Shown piece after piece: positions 35,378 to 45,090 of a stretch of DNA of 64,000 bases (position 1 is its first letter; each line of letters starts with the position of its first letter). A program made the position numbers and the translations under genes. This stretch comes from Pseudomonas sp. FP2309. Its GTDB lineage: Bacteria; Pseudomonadota; Gammaproteobacteria; Pseudomonadales; Pseudomonadaceae. The stretch lies in assembly GCF_030687575.1 (NCBI RefSeq), contig NZ_CP117439.1:5099501-5163500 (forward strand), in the 5' to 3' direction. The notes under the pieces were generated by a model. The model ran no database searches, was not told the origin of the DNA, and worked only from the letters and a program-made list of their open reading frames with translations.

Positions 35378-37807
35378 ATGTCCCGTTCGCTAGACACTTT
35401 GTTGCGCCCCAGCCTGTTAGCCGTGGCCATTGCCTTCAGCGCCCCGTTGGCCAGCACCTCGCTGTTCGCCGCAGAGCAGGCGTCCAGCGTGCGCGCCTAC
35501 AACCTGCCGGCGGCCCCCCTGGCGAGCACCCTGAACCAGATCGCCAGCCAGGCCGGCCTGGCATTGACCCTCAACCCGGCGCTGGCGTCGGGCAAGACCT
35601 CGGCACCGGTGCAAGGCCAGTTCGATGCGCAGGGCGCCTTGCGTGAGGCACTGCGTGGCACCGGGTTGCAACTGGAACAGAGCAGCGCCGGGACGTTTAC
35701 CCTGGTGGCGATTCCTGAGGGTGTCGTCGCCCTGCCGCAGACCAATATCATTGGTCAGGGCGACACCGAAAGCGCCTGGGGTCCGGTGGACGGCTACCTG
35801 GCCAAACGCACCGCCGCCGGCACCAAGACCGACACCGCGCTGGTGGAAGCACCGCGCTCGATTTCCGTCGCTACCCGCGAGCAGATGCAGGACCGCAACG
35901 TGCAGAACCTGGATGACGCGGTGAAGTACATGCCCGGCATCGTCTCCGCCAGCTATGGCAGCGACACCCGTTACGACTGGATGCGCGTGCGCGGTTTCGA
36001 ACCGACCCAGTTCCTCGATGGCCTGCCACTGCCGCGCGGCGTGTATGCCAACCCGAAAGCCGAAACCTGGAACCTCGACCGCCTCGCCCTGCTGCGTGGC
36101 CCGGCCTCGTCGGTGTACGGTCAGACACCACCGGGCGGCCTGCTGGACATGGTCAGCCGCCGTCCCAGTGAAGAACAGAGCAGTGCCGTCCAGGTGCAAT
36201 ACGGCAGTGACAACTACCGCCAGATCAACTTCGCCAGCACCGGCAAAATCGACGATGAAGGCCAGTTCCTCTACGGCCTCAGCGGCGTGGTGCGCGATGC
36301 CGGCACCCAGGTCGACCACATCGACAACAAGCGCTACAACATCGCCCCCAGCCTGACCTGGAACATCGACCCGGACACCAAGCTGACCTTTCTATCGCAG
36401 TTCACCCGCGACGATACCGGTACCACCAGCCAGTTCCTGCCGATCCAGGGCACCAAGATCAAATCGCCCCTGGGCGAGGTATCCCATCACAAGAACCTGG
36501 GCGACCCGGACTACGAATACTACGACCGTACCTACTACGCGCTGGGCTATGCTTTTGAGCATCGCTTCAACGATACGTGGCAGTTCAAGCAAAACTTGCG
36601 CTACACCAAGTCGGATCTGTCGTTCCAGCAGTTGACCGTAGGCTCCTACGCGTTCTCACCAGCGGACGCGGCGGGCAACATCAGTCGCTCGACCACCAAC
36701 GTTGACGAGGACATCAGCCAATTCGCCGTGGACAACAACTTCCAGGCTGACTTTGCCACCGGCGACATCATCCACACGCTGTTGCTCGGCCTGGATCACC
36801 AACGTACCGATACGTCCTATCGGGCAATATTCGGCACGGCTTCAGGCACCAATATCTTCAACCCGATCAATACCCAGCCCACCCTGCGCCCGACCAATGT
36901 CCGACCTTTTTACGACTACAACCAGAAAACCGTACAAACCGGCCTCTACGTCCAAGACCAGATGGCCCTGGACAATTGGCGCTTGACGCTGGGTGGTCGT
37001 GAAGACTGGGTGCATCAGGGCACTACCTACTTCAACGACAGCGATGCGACCAACACTGACCGCATCAAACACTTCAGCGGCAACGCGGCGCTCAGCTATG
37101 TGTTCGACTCGGGCTTCGTGCCTTACTTGTCCTATGCCGAGTCGTTCCAACCAGCGAGCAATGCCGATACAAACGCGCTCACCACGTTTAAACCGACCGA
37201 AGGCAAGCAATGGGAAATGGGCGTCAAGTACCAGCCACCCGGATCCAATACGCTGCTGAGCGCGGCGGTCTACGACCTGACCCAGAAGAACGTGCAGGTG
37301 ACCACTCTCGGCCCAGGGGGCCAGCAAATCAACAGCCAGACCGGCGAAGTAAAAGTTAAAGGCCTGGAACTGGAAGCGGTATCCGACGTGACCGACAACC
37401 TCAAGGTCATCGCCGCCTACACCCTGGCCAAATCCGAGGTACAAAAAGGCATCTACAAGGGCAACCGCCTGCAACTGATGCCTAACCAGCAAGCCTCCCT
37501 GTGGACCGACTACACCTGGCACACCGGCGTGCTCGACGGCTTTGGCATCGGCTTCGGCGCCCGCTATACCGGCAACACCTACGGCGACCAGGCCAACACC
37601 TGGCTGGGCAAGGCCAACGCCTACACCGTGTTCGACGGTGCCGTGCACTATGACCTCGGCCGCCTGGACAACAGCCTCAAGGGTGCATCCGTGAAAGTGA
37701 ACGCCACGAACCTGTTCAACAAGGATTACCTGTCCACCTGCGATGGCAATTACTGCTACTTCGGTGACCAACGCAGCGTCGTCGCCAGCGCCACGTATCA
37801 GTGGTAA
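35378..37807 (+). CDS. fiuA: TonB-dependent siderophore receptor with signalling domain (FiuA-like)
   Basis: 809 residues. A Sec signal peptide (about 1-32, ending SLFA-AE) is followed by an STN signalling domain (about 38-115, YNLPAAPLASTLNQIASQAG), the TonB plug (APRSISVATREQMQ...LRGPASSVYG) and a 22-strand barrel ending in the outer-membrane C-terminal ATYQW. It imports a ferric hydroxamate siderophore and signals through FiuR/FiuI. Ferrichrome is suggested by synteny with PAO1 fiuA; ferrioxamine (FoxA-like) remains possible. CAGGAG lies nine bases before the ATG. Confidence 0.9.
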   Translation: MSRSLDTLLRPSLLAVAIAFSAPLASTSLFAAEQASSVRAYNLPAAPLASTLNQIASQAGLALTLNPALASGKTSAPVQGQFDAQGALREALRGTGLQLEQSSAGTFTLVAIPEGVVALPQTNIIGQGDTESAWGPVDGYLAKRTAAGTKTDTALVEAPRSISVATREQMQDRNVQNLDDAVKYMPGIVSASYGSDTRYDWMRVRGFEPTQFLDGLPLPRGVYANPKAETWNLDRLALLRGPASSVYGQTPPGGLLDMVSRRPSEEQSSAVQVQYGSDNYRQINFASTGKIDDEGQFLYGLSGVVRDAGTQVDHIDNKRYNIAPSLTWNIDPDTKLTFLSQFTRDDTGTTSQFLPIQGTKIKSPLGEVSHHKNLGDPDYEYYDRTYYALGYAFEHRFNDTWQFKQNLRYTKSDLSFQQLTVGSYAFSPADAAGNISRSTTNVDEDISQFAVDNNFQADFATGDIIHTLLLGLDHQRTDTSYRAIFGTASGTNIFNPINTQPTLRPTNVRPFYDYNQKTVQTGLYVQDQMALDNWRLTLGGREDWVHQGTTYFNDSDATNTDRIKHFSGNAALSYVFDSGFVPYLSYAESFQPASNADTNALTTFKPTEGKQWEMGVKYQPPGSNTLLSAAVYDLTQKNVQVTTLGPGGQQINSQTGEVKVKGLELEAVSDVTDNLKVIAAYTLAKSEVQKGIYKGNRLQLMPNQQASLWTDYTWHTGVLDGFGIGFGARYTGNTYGDQANTWLGKANAYTVFDGAVHYDLGRLDNSLKGASVKVNATNLFNKDYLSTCDGNYCYFGDQRSVVASATYQW

Positions 37808-37869
37808 CCGGCTGAGTTAACCACCAGGCCGCCCGATGGGGCGGCTTTGGTGTGTCTGAAGGCGAGAAC

Positions 37870-38973
37870 ATGAAAAGCAAAACCATCCGCCGCTGGTCCT
37901 TTATCCACACCTGGACCAGCCTGATCTGCACGGTGTTCCTGCTGCTGCTCGCCCTCACCGGCCTGCCACTGGTGTTTCACCACGAGATCGACCATCTGCT
38001 GGGTAACGAGCCGACGCTGGCGCAGATGCCCGCCGATACGCCGCAGCTCAACCTGGAGCAACTGGTCGCCAAAGCCCGGGCCCATCGCCCCGGCGATGCC
38101 ATGCAGTACCTGGCCTGGGACGAGGACGACAAGAACGGCGTGATCGCAATCATGGCGGCCACCGCCGGCACCGAGCCCAATTCGTCCCATACCTTCATGC
38201 TCGATGCGCGCACCGGCGAAGCGGTGCAAATGCCGTCGGCCAATGGCGGTTTCACCCTGTTCCTGCTGCGCCTGCATGTGGATATGTTTGCCGGGTTGCC
38301 GGGCAAGTTGCTGCTGGCGTTCATGGGCATCCTGTTTGTGCTCGCGATTGTCTCCGGCACGGTGTTGTACCTGCCGTTCATGCGCCGGTTGAAGTTCGCC
38401 ACGGTGCGCCAGGACAAGTCCACCCGCCTGCGCTGGCTCGACCTGCATAACCTGATCGGTGTGGTCACCCTGACCTGGGCGTTGGTAGTGGGCGTGACAG
38501 GCGTGATCAGCGCCTGCGCCGACCTGATCATCGCCGCGTGGCGCCAGGACAGCCTCAGCGCCCTGATCGAACCCTACAAAAACGCCCCGCCCTTGATCCG
38601 GCTCGCACCGGCCACCGAGTTGCTGCACATCGCGGCCAAGGCTGCGCCCGGTATGCAGCCAGACTTTATCGCCTTCCCCGGAACACGCTTTTCCAGCGAA
38701 CACCACTATGCGGTGTTCATGAAAGGCAGCACCCACCTGACCTCGCACCTGCTCACTCCGGTGCTGATCGACGCCGGCACCCTGGCCGTCACCGCCATCG
38801 CCGAACGGCCGTGGTACATGGACGCCATGGGCATGTCCCAGCCGCTGCACTTCGGTGACTACGGCGGCATGCCGATGAAGATCCTCTGGGCCGTGTTGGA
38901 TGTGCTGACCATCATCGTGCTCGGCAGCGGGGTTTACCTGTGGATCGTACGACGTAAGGCGGCCAGGGCATGA
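37870..38973 (+). CDS. PepSY-domain inner-membrane protein, likely siderophore reductase
   Basis: 367 residues from the ATG at 37870 (MKSKTIRRWSFIHTWTSLIC). Four membrane helices (about 17-38, 140-165, 190-215, 335-357) with WSFIHTWTS, LRLHVDMFAGLPGKLLLAFM and WLDLHNLIGVVTL histidine-containing motifs define the PepSY_TM family. Such proteins, for example FoxB beside FoxA, help release iron from hydroxamate siderophores at the inner membrane. It starts 62 bp after the receptor stop; probable operon. Confidence 0.88.
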   Translation: MKSKTIRRWSFIHTWTSLICTVFLLLLALTGLPLVFHHEIDHLLGNEPTLAQMPADTPQLNLEQLVAKARAHRPGDAMQYLAWDEDDKNGVIAIMAATAGTEPNSSHTFMLDARTGEAVQMPSANGGFTLFLLRLHVDMFAGLPGKLLLAFMGILFVLAIVSGTVLYLPFMRRLKFATVRQDKSTRLRWLDLHNLIGVVTLTWALVVGVTGVISACADLIIAAWRQDSLSALIEPYKNAPPLIRLAPATELLHIAAKAAPGMQPDFIAFPGTRFSSEHHYAVFMKGSTHLTSHLLTPVLIDAGTLAVTAIAERPWYMDAMGMSQPLHFGDYGGMPMKILWAVLDVLTIIVLGSGVYLWIVRRKAARA

Positions 38974-39146
38974 GGCCGCGTCAATCGAATTTCTGGAAGG
39001 TGTTTGGCCTGCCGCTGGGCATTGGCCTGCTGAGTGCCACCGGATTGTTTGCGGCGCTGTTGGGGGACGGGCTGTGGGATTCGCTCAGTTGGCTCGGTTT
39101 GGGCATCCCCGCCGTCATCGGCGCTTGGGCCTTGCTCAAGCGGTGA
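38970..39146 (+). CDS. Small two-helix membrane protein
   Basis: 58 residues starting MRPRQSNFWKVFGLPLGIGL, with two hydrophobic segments (about 12-33 and 40-56) and a basic end ALLKR. The ATG overlaps the PepSY stop (ATGA), strong evidence that it is translated and coupled. Function is unknown; placement suggests an accessory of the siderophore-reduction step. Too short for most gene finders. Confidence 0.82.
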   Translation: MRPRQSNFWKVFGLPLGIGLLSATGLFAALLGDGLWDSLSWLGLGIPAVIGAWALLKR

Positions 39147-39180
39147 GATAGATTAGCGCAGCCCCTTTGGAGGAATGCCC

Positions 39181-39810
39181 ATGTCTGCTCCCAGCATGAC
39201 CCTGTTTCACAACCCCGCATCGCCCTTTGTGCGCAAAGTCCGCGTGCTGTTGCTTGAAACCGGCCAGCACGACCGCGTGACCCTGCACGGCTGCATGCCG
39301 ACCCCGGTAAACCCCGATGCGCAGCTGGTGCAAGACAACCCCGTAGGCAAGATCCCCGCCCTGCGCCTGCCCGACGGCAGCGTGCTGCACGACAGCCGGG
39401 TGATCCTCGATTACTTCGACCACCAGCATGTCGGCAACCCGCTGATCCCGCGCGACGGCTCGGCGCGCTGGCGGCGCCTGACCCTGGCCTCGATGGCCGA
39501 CGGCATTCTGGATGCCGCCGTGCTGGTGCGTTACGAAACCGCCCTGCGCCCGTTGGAAAAACACTGGGCCCCGTGGCTCGACGAACAGCGCAACAAGATC
39601 AACCGCACCCTTGCCGAGCTGGAGCAGGACGCAATTGCCGAGCTGACTAGCCACTTCGACATCGCCGCCATCAGCGTGGCCTGCGCCCTGGGTTACCTGG
39701 ACTTTCGCCACCCGGACATGCACTGGCGCCTGGCCAACCCCCAGCTTGCCGCCTGGTACGCCGAGGTCAGCCAGCGGCCTTCGATGCAGCAGACCCAGCC
39801 ACCGGCCTGA
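39181..39810 (+). CDS. Glutathione S-transferase family protein
   Basis: 209 residues from the ATG at 39181, which has GGAGG seven bases upstream; the ATG at 39175 is too close to it. The thioredoxin-like N-terminal domain shows MTLFHNPASPFVRKVRVLL, NPVGKIPALRLPDGSVLHDS with the cis-proline and the LHDSRVI glutathione-binding serine. The C-terminal helical domain includes HFDIAAISVACALGYLDFR. Substrate unknown. PAO1 also has a GST near the fiu genes (recollection). Confidence 0.92.
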   Translation: MSAPSMTLFHNPASPFVRKVRVLLLETGQHDRVTLHGCMPTPVNPDAQLVQDNPVGKIPALRLPDGSVLHDSRVILDYFDHQHVGNPLIPRDGSARWRRLTLASMADGILDAAVLVRYETALRPLEKHWAPWLDEQRNKINRTLAELEQDAIAELTSHFDIAAISVACALGYLDFRHPDMHWRLANPQLAAWYAEVSQRPSMQQTQPPA

Positions 39811-39843
39811 GCGATGGCGTAGCTGGCCTGTAATGAGCCCACT

Positions 39844-39908
39844 TGTTGTGGTGAATGGACTCTGTGTGGCGAGCGGGCTCGTCATAACCGGCTCCGTTCA
39901 TCACAACA
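39844..39908. repeat. REP-like inverted repeat
   Basis: TGTTGTGGTGAATGGA and TCCGTTCATCACAACA arms (two mismatches) flank a GTGTGGCGAGCGGGCTCGTC core typical of a P. fluorescens REP type. It lies between the convergent GST and creD genes; the rest of 39909-39987 shows nothing clear. Confidence 0.7.
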
Positions 39909-39987
39909 GCCCTTTGCCACACCGGAAATAGCGCGTTGATATTGCCCACCAATCGCGCCCGCTCCTGCCGATCCTCACGCAACCCAA

Positions 39988-41361
39988 TCATTGCACCGCC
40001 TCCAGATCGAACACCAACGGCTCAGTCCCTTTGCGCTTGCCCACCCCATACCAATCCAACTTACGCGTCAGCACCATCACCGTGCCCAGCAGGCCGAACA
40101 GCAGCAGCGAGCCCATCAGCAGGGCGTAATCCTCGGCACTCAACAACCCGTACAACAAGCCATACAGCGCCGCCAACCCTATCGAAAAGCCCAGGCCGTG
40201 GGCCACGCTGCGCAGCACATGGCACACGTAAAAGCCAATCAACAGCACGCAGGCACTGGCCGATATCAGGTAGGCCAACGCAAAGCCCAGGTGCTCGGAC
40301 AACGACAACAGCAGCAGGTAGAAAAACGCCAGCGCGACCCCCACCAGAGCGTATTGAATCGGGTGAACCGCCAGGCTCTTGAGCACTTCGAACAGGAAGA
40401 AACCGGCAAAGGTCAGGGCGATGAACAGCAGCGCGTATTTGATCGCGCGGTCACTCTTGAGGTACTGGTCCACCGGGTCGATGAAGTTCACGCCAAAGCT
40501 GCGGCTGTTGAAGTCTTCACAGCTGCTTTCGGACAGGCAGCCGCGCAGGGCTTCTTCCAGGTTGGTGGAGAAAAACGAGGTCTGCCAGCGGGCGGTGAAG
40601 CCCGTGTCGGTGACCTCGCGCTGCGCCGGCAGGAAGTTGCCGACGAAGCTGGGGTGCGGCCAGTTGGACGCCAGGGACACTTGGCTGGTCTTGCCCACCG
40701 GCACCACCTGCAGTTGCTCGGTACCTTGCAGGCGCAGGTCAAAGGCGAAGTCCATGGCCGCGGGTTTCTTGTTGTCCTGCGCAGGCAACTCGACGTGTAC
40801 ACCCTCGCCCAGCCAGCCCACCTGGCTGCCCGGCGAGAACTCCAGACGCTGGCTGCCCAGTTCGAGCTTCAGGGCGTTTTCGATGCCGCGGATATCACTG
40901 ATGCCCACCGCCAGAAAGGCCGGTTCAAAGCGGTAATCGGCGTAGTTGTCGGTGATGCCCCATTGTTCGGGCAGCACAAAACGCCCGCTGATGCGGTTGT
41001 CGGCGTGAAACAGACGGGCCTGGTAAATGCCCCGTGCACGCAGTTCGGTCTGGACCTTGCCGTCGAGCTCAAAGCGCTCCGGCAGGAAATACAGACGGCC
41101 GCGCACTTCACGGGTTTCTTCGTAGCGCTTGTTGAGCTTTTCATTGAGCTTCCACTCGCGCACGGTCTTGCGATACGGCACCACCATCACCGGCCCGGTG
41201 AGGCGCTGGGCGTAACTGGAGCTGCGCGCGATGTCCATCAGCACACCGTCGCGCAGTTGCTGGCGGTCGGTGATGATGCCGTTGATCATCAGCAACGGAA
41301 TCAGCAACAGCAGGATCAGCAGCGCAATCGCGCCAAGTTTGAAAAGCAGGCTGCGGTTCAT
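39988..41361 (-). CDS. creD: CreD inner-membrane protein
   Basis: 457 residues from the ATG at 41361 (MNRSLLFKLGAIALLILLLL), preceded by GGGAGA; a longer frame to 41403 has no such site. An N-terminal membrane helix, a large periplasmic part (VVPYRKTVREWK, GRLYFLPERFEL, TARWQTSFFS) and a cluster of about five C-terminal helices fit the CreD family. CreD is the main output of CreBC and is linked to envelope stress and beta-lactam resistance. It lies 51 bp downstream of creC on the same strand. Confidence 0.93.
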   Translation of the reverse strand: MNRSLLFKLGAIALLILLLLIPLLMINGIITDRQQLRDGVLMDIARSSSYAQRLTGPVMVVPYRKTVREWKLNEKLNKRYEETREVRGRLYFLPERFELDGKVQTELRARGIYQARLFHADNRISGRFVLPEQWGITDNYADYRFEPAFLAVGISDIRGIENALKLELGSQRLEFSPGSQVGWLGEGVHVELPAQDNKKPAAMDFAFDLRLQGTEQLQVVPVGKTSQVSLASNWPHPSFVGNFLPAQREVTDTGFTARWQTSFFSTNLEEALRGCLSESSCEDFNSRSFGVNFIDPVDQYLKSDRAIKYALLFIALTFAGFFLFEVLKSLAVHPIQYALVGVALAFFYLLLLSLSEHLGFALAYLISASACVLLIGFYVCHVLRSVAHGLGFSIGLAALYGLLYGLLSAEDYALLMGSLLLFGLLGTVMVLTRKLDWYGVGKRKGTEPLVFDLEAVQ

Positions 41362-41412
41362 GGGTCTCTCCCTGTTTTGATGCAGAGAGAGTGGGCCGCG
41401 CATGTGGGGGGT

Positions 41413-42852
41413 TTATGTGGGGAATGTGGAGACTGTGTGGAGATGCAGCACCACCTGCACGCCGCCCGGTACGTTGCCGATCTGCAACGCGCCGCCGTGC
41501 AGTTTCATCACTTCCTCGACAAAGTTGAGGCCAAGGCCGGTGCTTTTGCGCCCGCTCGCCGGGCGTGGCAGTGAATAAAAACGCTCGCTCAAGCGCGGCA
41601 GGGCGTAATCGGGAATCGCCGCCGCCTCGTTGAACAGGCTCACCTGCACATCGTTGTGCTGCGTGTGAGCGCTGAACCTCAACACGCCGCCGGGTGGCGT
41701 GAAGTCCAGGGCGTTTTCCAGCAGGTTACCCAGGGCCTGGCGCAACAGGAACGGCTCGCCGAACACCTTCACATCCGTGCCAATGGCCTGCTCGACATGC
41801 AGGCCGGCGCCTTCAATGCGTGCACATTGGGCGTTGAGCACCTCGTCGACCAGCGCGCCCAGCGCGATGCTCGTCTGTTCTTCCAGGCCCTGGCGTTGCT
41901 CCACCTGGGCCAGGTTCAGCAGGCGTTCAATCAACTGCTGCAGGCGCGCGCTTTCGCTGTCGATATTGCCGACAAAACGCTGCTGCTGCTCGCGGGTCAT
42001 GTCGCCCTGCAACAGCTCCGCCGCCCCGCGAATCGCCGCCAGCGGGCTTTTCAATTCATGGGTCAGGGTGTGCACGTAATGTTCGACGTACGCCTTGCCC
42101 TCCAGCTGCGTGCGCATGTGCTCCACGGCGGTGGACAGTTGCTTGAGCTCGCCGCCACGGTAATGGGGCAATTCGGCACGACGGCCTTCGCTGACCGCCT
42201 CGGCATAAGCCGTCAGCCGCCTTAATGCGACGCTCAGCCACCATGACAACAACGCCCCCAGCAGCAAGCCGAGGACCACCAACCCCGCGCCGTACCACAG
42301 CAGGCGCCGCTCGGTGCGGTCGACATAAGGCTGCAGCGAGCTGTTGGGCTTGGCCACGGTGACCACGCCGATGATCTGGCCGTTGTCGCGGATCGGCGCG
42401 CCCACGTGCATCACCGACGAGGTGGCGTCCTGCGCGTTGCTGCGGGTGGAGCGCGCGCCGTACTCGCCGCGCAGGGTCAGGTATACATCGTTCCATTTGG
42501 AGTAGTCCTGCCCCACCGCTTCGCCGCTGGAGTCGAGCAACACGATGCCTTTGGCGTCGGTCACGTAGATACGGTGGTTGACCTGGTTTTTCGGCAGGCC
42601 CCAGATGGTCGCGCCCGGCTGGCGATTGCCATACGCCTTGAGCACCTGCGGCCAGTGGCTTTGGCCCAGGGTGTGATGCTTTACGTCGTCACGCAGGATC
42701 TCGGCCAGCAGGTTGGCGGTGTCCACCAGGGTTTCTTCGGTGGACTGACGCACACCGGGGCGGATTTCCTTCATCACCGTGCTGAGCACAAAGTAACCGG
42801 TGAGGCCGATAAACAGCGCATACACCAGGAAAATCCGCAGCCCCAGGCGCAT
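41413..42852 (-). CDS. creC: CreC sensor histidine kinase
   Basis: 479 residues. Two membrane helices (about 5-25 and 185-205) bracket a periplasmic sensor domain, followed by HAMP, the H-box THELKSPLAAIRGAAELL, N-box ALGNLLENALDF and G-boxes STGLGLNFVEEV. It phosphorylates CreB. The start overlaps the creB stop by one base. In Pseudomonas CreBC responds to cell-wall damage such as PBP4 inhibition. Confidence 0.94.
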   Translation of the reverse strand: MRLGLRIFLVYALFIGLTGYFVLSTVMKEIRPGVRQSTEETLVDTANLLAEILRDDVKHHTLGQSHWPQVLKAYGNRQPGATIWGLPKNQVNHRIYVTDAKGIVLLDSSGEAVGQDYSKWNDVYLTLRGEYGARSTRSNAQDATSSVMHVGAPIRDNGQIIGVVTVAKPNSSLQPYVDRTERRLLWYGAGLVVLGLLLGALLSWWLSVALRRLTAYAEAVSEGRRAELPHYRGGELKQLSTAVEHMRTQLEGKAYVEHYVHTLTHELKSPLAAIRGAAELLQGDMTREQQQRFVGNIDSESARLQQLIERLLNLAQVEQRQGLEEQTSIALGALVDEVLNAQCARIEGAGLHVEQAIGTDVKVFGEPFLLRQALGNLLENALDFTPPGGVLRFSAHTQHNDVQVSLFNEAAAIPDYALPRLSERFYSLPRPASGRKSTGLGLNFVEEVMKLHGGALQIGNVPGGVQVVLHLHTVSTFPT

Positions 42853-43520
42853 CAGCTGCTGCTCGGGCTGTAGCTGTAACCGAGGCCGCGATGGGTCTGG
42901 ATCGGCTCGGCGTCCGCCGCCACAGCGCGCAGTTTGCTACGCAGGCTTTTGATATGGCTGTCGATATTGCGCTCGTACCCGGCGTCCGCCGGCACGCCCA
43001 CCGCATCCAGTAATTGCTCGCGGCTGAACACACGCTCGGGTTGTTCCAGCAGGCTTTGCAGCAGGCGGAACTCATGGCGCGTGAGGCTCAACGGTTGGCT
43101 GCGGTAGGTGATCTGCATGCGTTCCAGGTCCACCTGGAACACTGCCGTCACCACACCGGGGCCTACGCGCTTGAGGATGGCCTTGACCCGCGCCGCCACT
43201 TCCCGGGGGCTGAACGGCTTGACCACATAATCGTCGGCACCGATCTCCAGCCCCACCACCCGATCAATCTCGCCATCCCGGGCGCTGAGAAACATCACCG
43301 GCACCTCGCTGAAACGGCGCAATTGCTTGCAGGTTTCAAAACCGCTGATGTCGGGCAGGCCGATGTCGAGGATGATCAGGTCGGCCGGGCTCTGGCGCTG
43401 ATGGGCCAGGGCCTCCTGGCCCAGACTCAGCCAGGTGGTGCTGAAGCCTTCGCCTTGCAGGGCGAATATCAGCGTATCGGCTATCGCCGCTTCGTCTTCG
43501 ACAATCAGGATGTGGGGCAT
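42852..43520 (-). CDS. creB: CreB response regulator
   Basis: 222 residues, OmpR/PhoB type. Receiver domain with phospho-acceptor LIILDIGLPDISG (Asp about 53) and SARDGEIDRVVGLEIGADDY; C-terminal winged helix with LTRHEFRLLQSLLEQPERVF and YERNIDSHIKSLRSKLR. It activates creD and other stress genes. First in creB-creC-creD; ten bases from the retropepsin-like gene upstream, so that gene may share the transcript. Confidence 0.94.
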   Translation of the reverse strand: MPHILIVEDEAAIADTLIFALQGEGFSTTWLSLGQEALAHQRQSPADLIILDIGLPDISGFETCKQLRRFSEVPVMFLSARDGEIDRVVGLEIGADDYVVKPFSPREVAARVKAILKRVGPGVVTAVFQVDLERMQITYRSQPLSLTRHEFRLLQSLLEQPERVFSREQLLDAVGVPADAGYERNIDSHIKSLRSKLRAVAADAEPIQTHRGLGYSYSPSSS

Positions 43521-43530
43521 TTGGGGTCTG

Positions 43531-44031
43531 TCAGCAGTCCGGTTTGTCGGCAGTGTACCGACGGGCCGGGTTTACCGCAGCGCCGAACTCACGCAGGGCC
43601 TTGGCGCCGATCAGCAGCGGGTAGTTGAAGCCGCTGCGGTCGGTGAGGTTGACCTCTACGGTGCGTTTGACGTCGCCGAGGCACATTTCCAGGTCGATCA
43701 CCGGGCGCTTGGCCACGGTGGCTTCGTCTTTTTCGTCGTCTTCGTCGGCGCGGCTCTTGATCTTGCTGATGCGCGAGACTTTGTGTTCGTAGACCTTGTT
43801 GGAGGCGTCCTTGCCGCCGAGACGGAAACGCACCCAGTCGTCGCCATCACGGGTGAAGGTTTCGATATCGCGGGCCGACAGCGAAGCGGTCAGCGCGCCG
43901 GTGTCCATCTTGGCCTTGAAGGTTTCGCCGATCTCCGGCAACTGGATGTATTCGTAGCGACCGTAGAGGGTCGGTTCGGCGGCCATGACAGGCAGCGCAG
44001 CGAGAGCGAGCAGGGCAAGGATAGATTTCAC
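43531..44031 (-). CDS. Exported retropepsin-like zinc-protease family protein (RimB-like, PA0462-like)
   Basis: 166 residues with a Sec signal peptide (MKSILALLALAALPVMAAEP). The mature part has the aspartic-protease motif KMDTGALTASLSA (Asp-Thr-Gly) and the closing GFNYPLLIGAKALREFGAAVNP of the DUF785/RimB family, often annotated as ATP-dependent zinc protease. Here the protein is periplasmic, unlike cytosolic RimB. It lies just upstream of creB, as PA0462 does in PAO1 (recollection). Confidence 0.85.
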   Translation of the reverse strand: MKSILALLALAALPVMAAEPTLYGRYEYIQLPEIGETFKAKMDTGALTASLSARDIETFTRDGDDWVRFRLGGKDASNKVYEHKVSRISKIKSRADEDDEKDEATVAKRPVIDLEMCLGDVKRTVEVNLTDRSGFNYPLLIGAKALREFGAAVNPARRYTADKPDC

Positions 44032-44202
44032 GTAGGAGGGTTCCTTGAATTAAGTAGGCGAATTCTAGACCGCAACCACGGTACTAAGTTAGTGCCCCAG
44101 CATAACCGGCACATTGTGAAACATTCGTCCGGCGCTTTGCGATTTGGCCTCTGGACCCAGCTCTCTTATCATGGCCCGCCCACACGATTCCAAGAGTTGC
44201 TT

Positions 44203-45090
44203 ATGCGCCGCCTGCTCACCGGCTGTCTGGTCACCCTGCTGCTGTTACTCAATACGCTGATCCTGATCGGCCCCTTGATGGTGTTCGCCCTGCTCAAGCT
44301 GGTGGCGCCGGGTCGCTTTCGCGACTACATGTCAGGGGCGGTGATGTGGATCGCCGAAACCTGGGCCGAGATCGACAAACTGATCTTCGCCCTGTGCATT
44401 CCCACCCAGTGGGATATTCGCGGCGGCGAGGACCTGCGAGGCGACACCTCCTACCTGGTCATCAGCAACCACCAATCCTGGGTGGATATCCCGGCGCTGA
44501 TCCAGGCCCTCAACCGACGCACGCCGTTCTTCAAATTCTTCCTGAAAAAAGAGCTGATCTGGGTGCCGTTCCTGGGCTTGGCGTGGTGGGCACTGGATTA
44601 CCCGTTCATGAAGCGCTACACCAAGGCGTTCCTGGCCAGGCACCCGGAGTTGGCGGGGCAGGATCTGAAAATCACCAAGCAGGCGTGCGAGCTGTTCAAG
44701 CGCCAGCCGGTGACGGTGGTCAATTACCTGGAAGGGACACGGTTCAGCGAAGCCAAGCACACGCAGCAAGCATCGCCATTCAGGCGGCTGCTCAAGCCCA
44801 AGGCGGGCGGCGTGGCGTTTGTGCTGGCGGCGATGGGCGAGCAGTTGGATGCGATTCTGGATGTGACCGTGGTTTACCCGCAGCAGAAGATTCCGGGGTT
44901 CTGGGACTTGATCAGCGGCGCGGTGCCGAAGGTGATCATCGACATCCGGACCCGTGAGCTGGACCCGGCGTTGTGGCAAGGAGATTACGAGAACGACCCG
45001 GCGTTTCGCCAGACCGTCCAGAACTGGGTCAACCAGCTCTGGAACGAGAAAGACGCGCGCATCGAGCAGTTGCGCGCAGAGACGCTTTAG
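44203..45090 (+). CDS. Membrane acyltransferase, PlsC/YihG family
   Basis: 295 residues from the ATG at 44203 (MRRLLTGCLVTLLLLLNTLI); the open frame extends far upstream but there it is antisense to the retropepsin-like gene. An N-terminal membrane helix is followed by the acyltransferase block I ISNHQSWVDIPAL (H-x4-D), and block III VNYLEGTRFSEAKH. It should acylate a lysophosphatidic-acid-like lipid; YihG adds unsaturated chains in E. coli. Convergent with the DUF2780 gene; their stops overlap by two bases. Confidence 0.91.
   Translation: MRRLLTGCLVTLLLLLNTLILIGPLMVFALLKLVAPGRFRDYMSGAVMWIAETWAEIDKLIFALCIPTQWDIRGGEDLRGDTSYLVISNHQSWVDIPALIQALNRRTPFFKFFLKKELIWVPFLGLAWWALDYPFMKRYTKAFLARHPELAGQDLKITKQACELFKRQPVTVVNYLEGTRFSEAKHTQQASPFRRLLKPKAGGVAFVLAAMGEQLDAILDVTVVYPQQKIPGFWDLISGAVPKVIIDIRTRELDPALWQGDYENDPAFRQTVQNWVNQLWNEKDARIEQLRAETL

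Noticed and set aside
34864..35646. Plus-strand open frames with repeated PTLRVG and RSNAPRGNAA
   Set aside because: Translations of the three repeat copies before the receptor gene.
43435..44202. N-terminal extension of the acyltransferase frame
   Set aside because: It is antisense to the retropepsin-like gene; the membrane-helix start at 44203 fits the family length.
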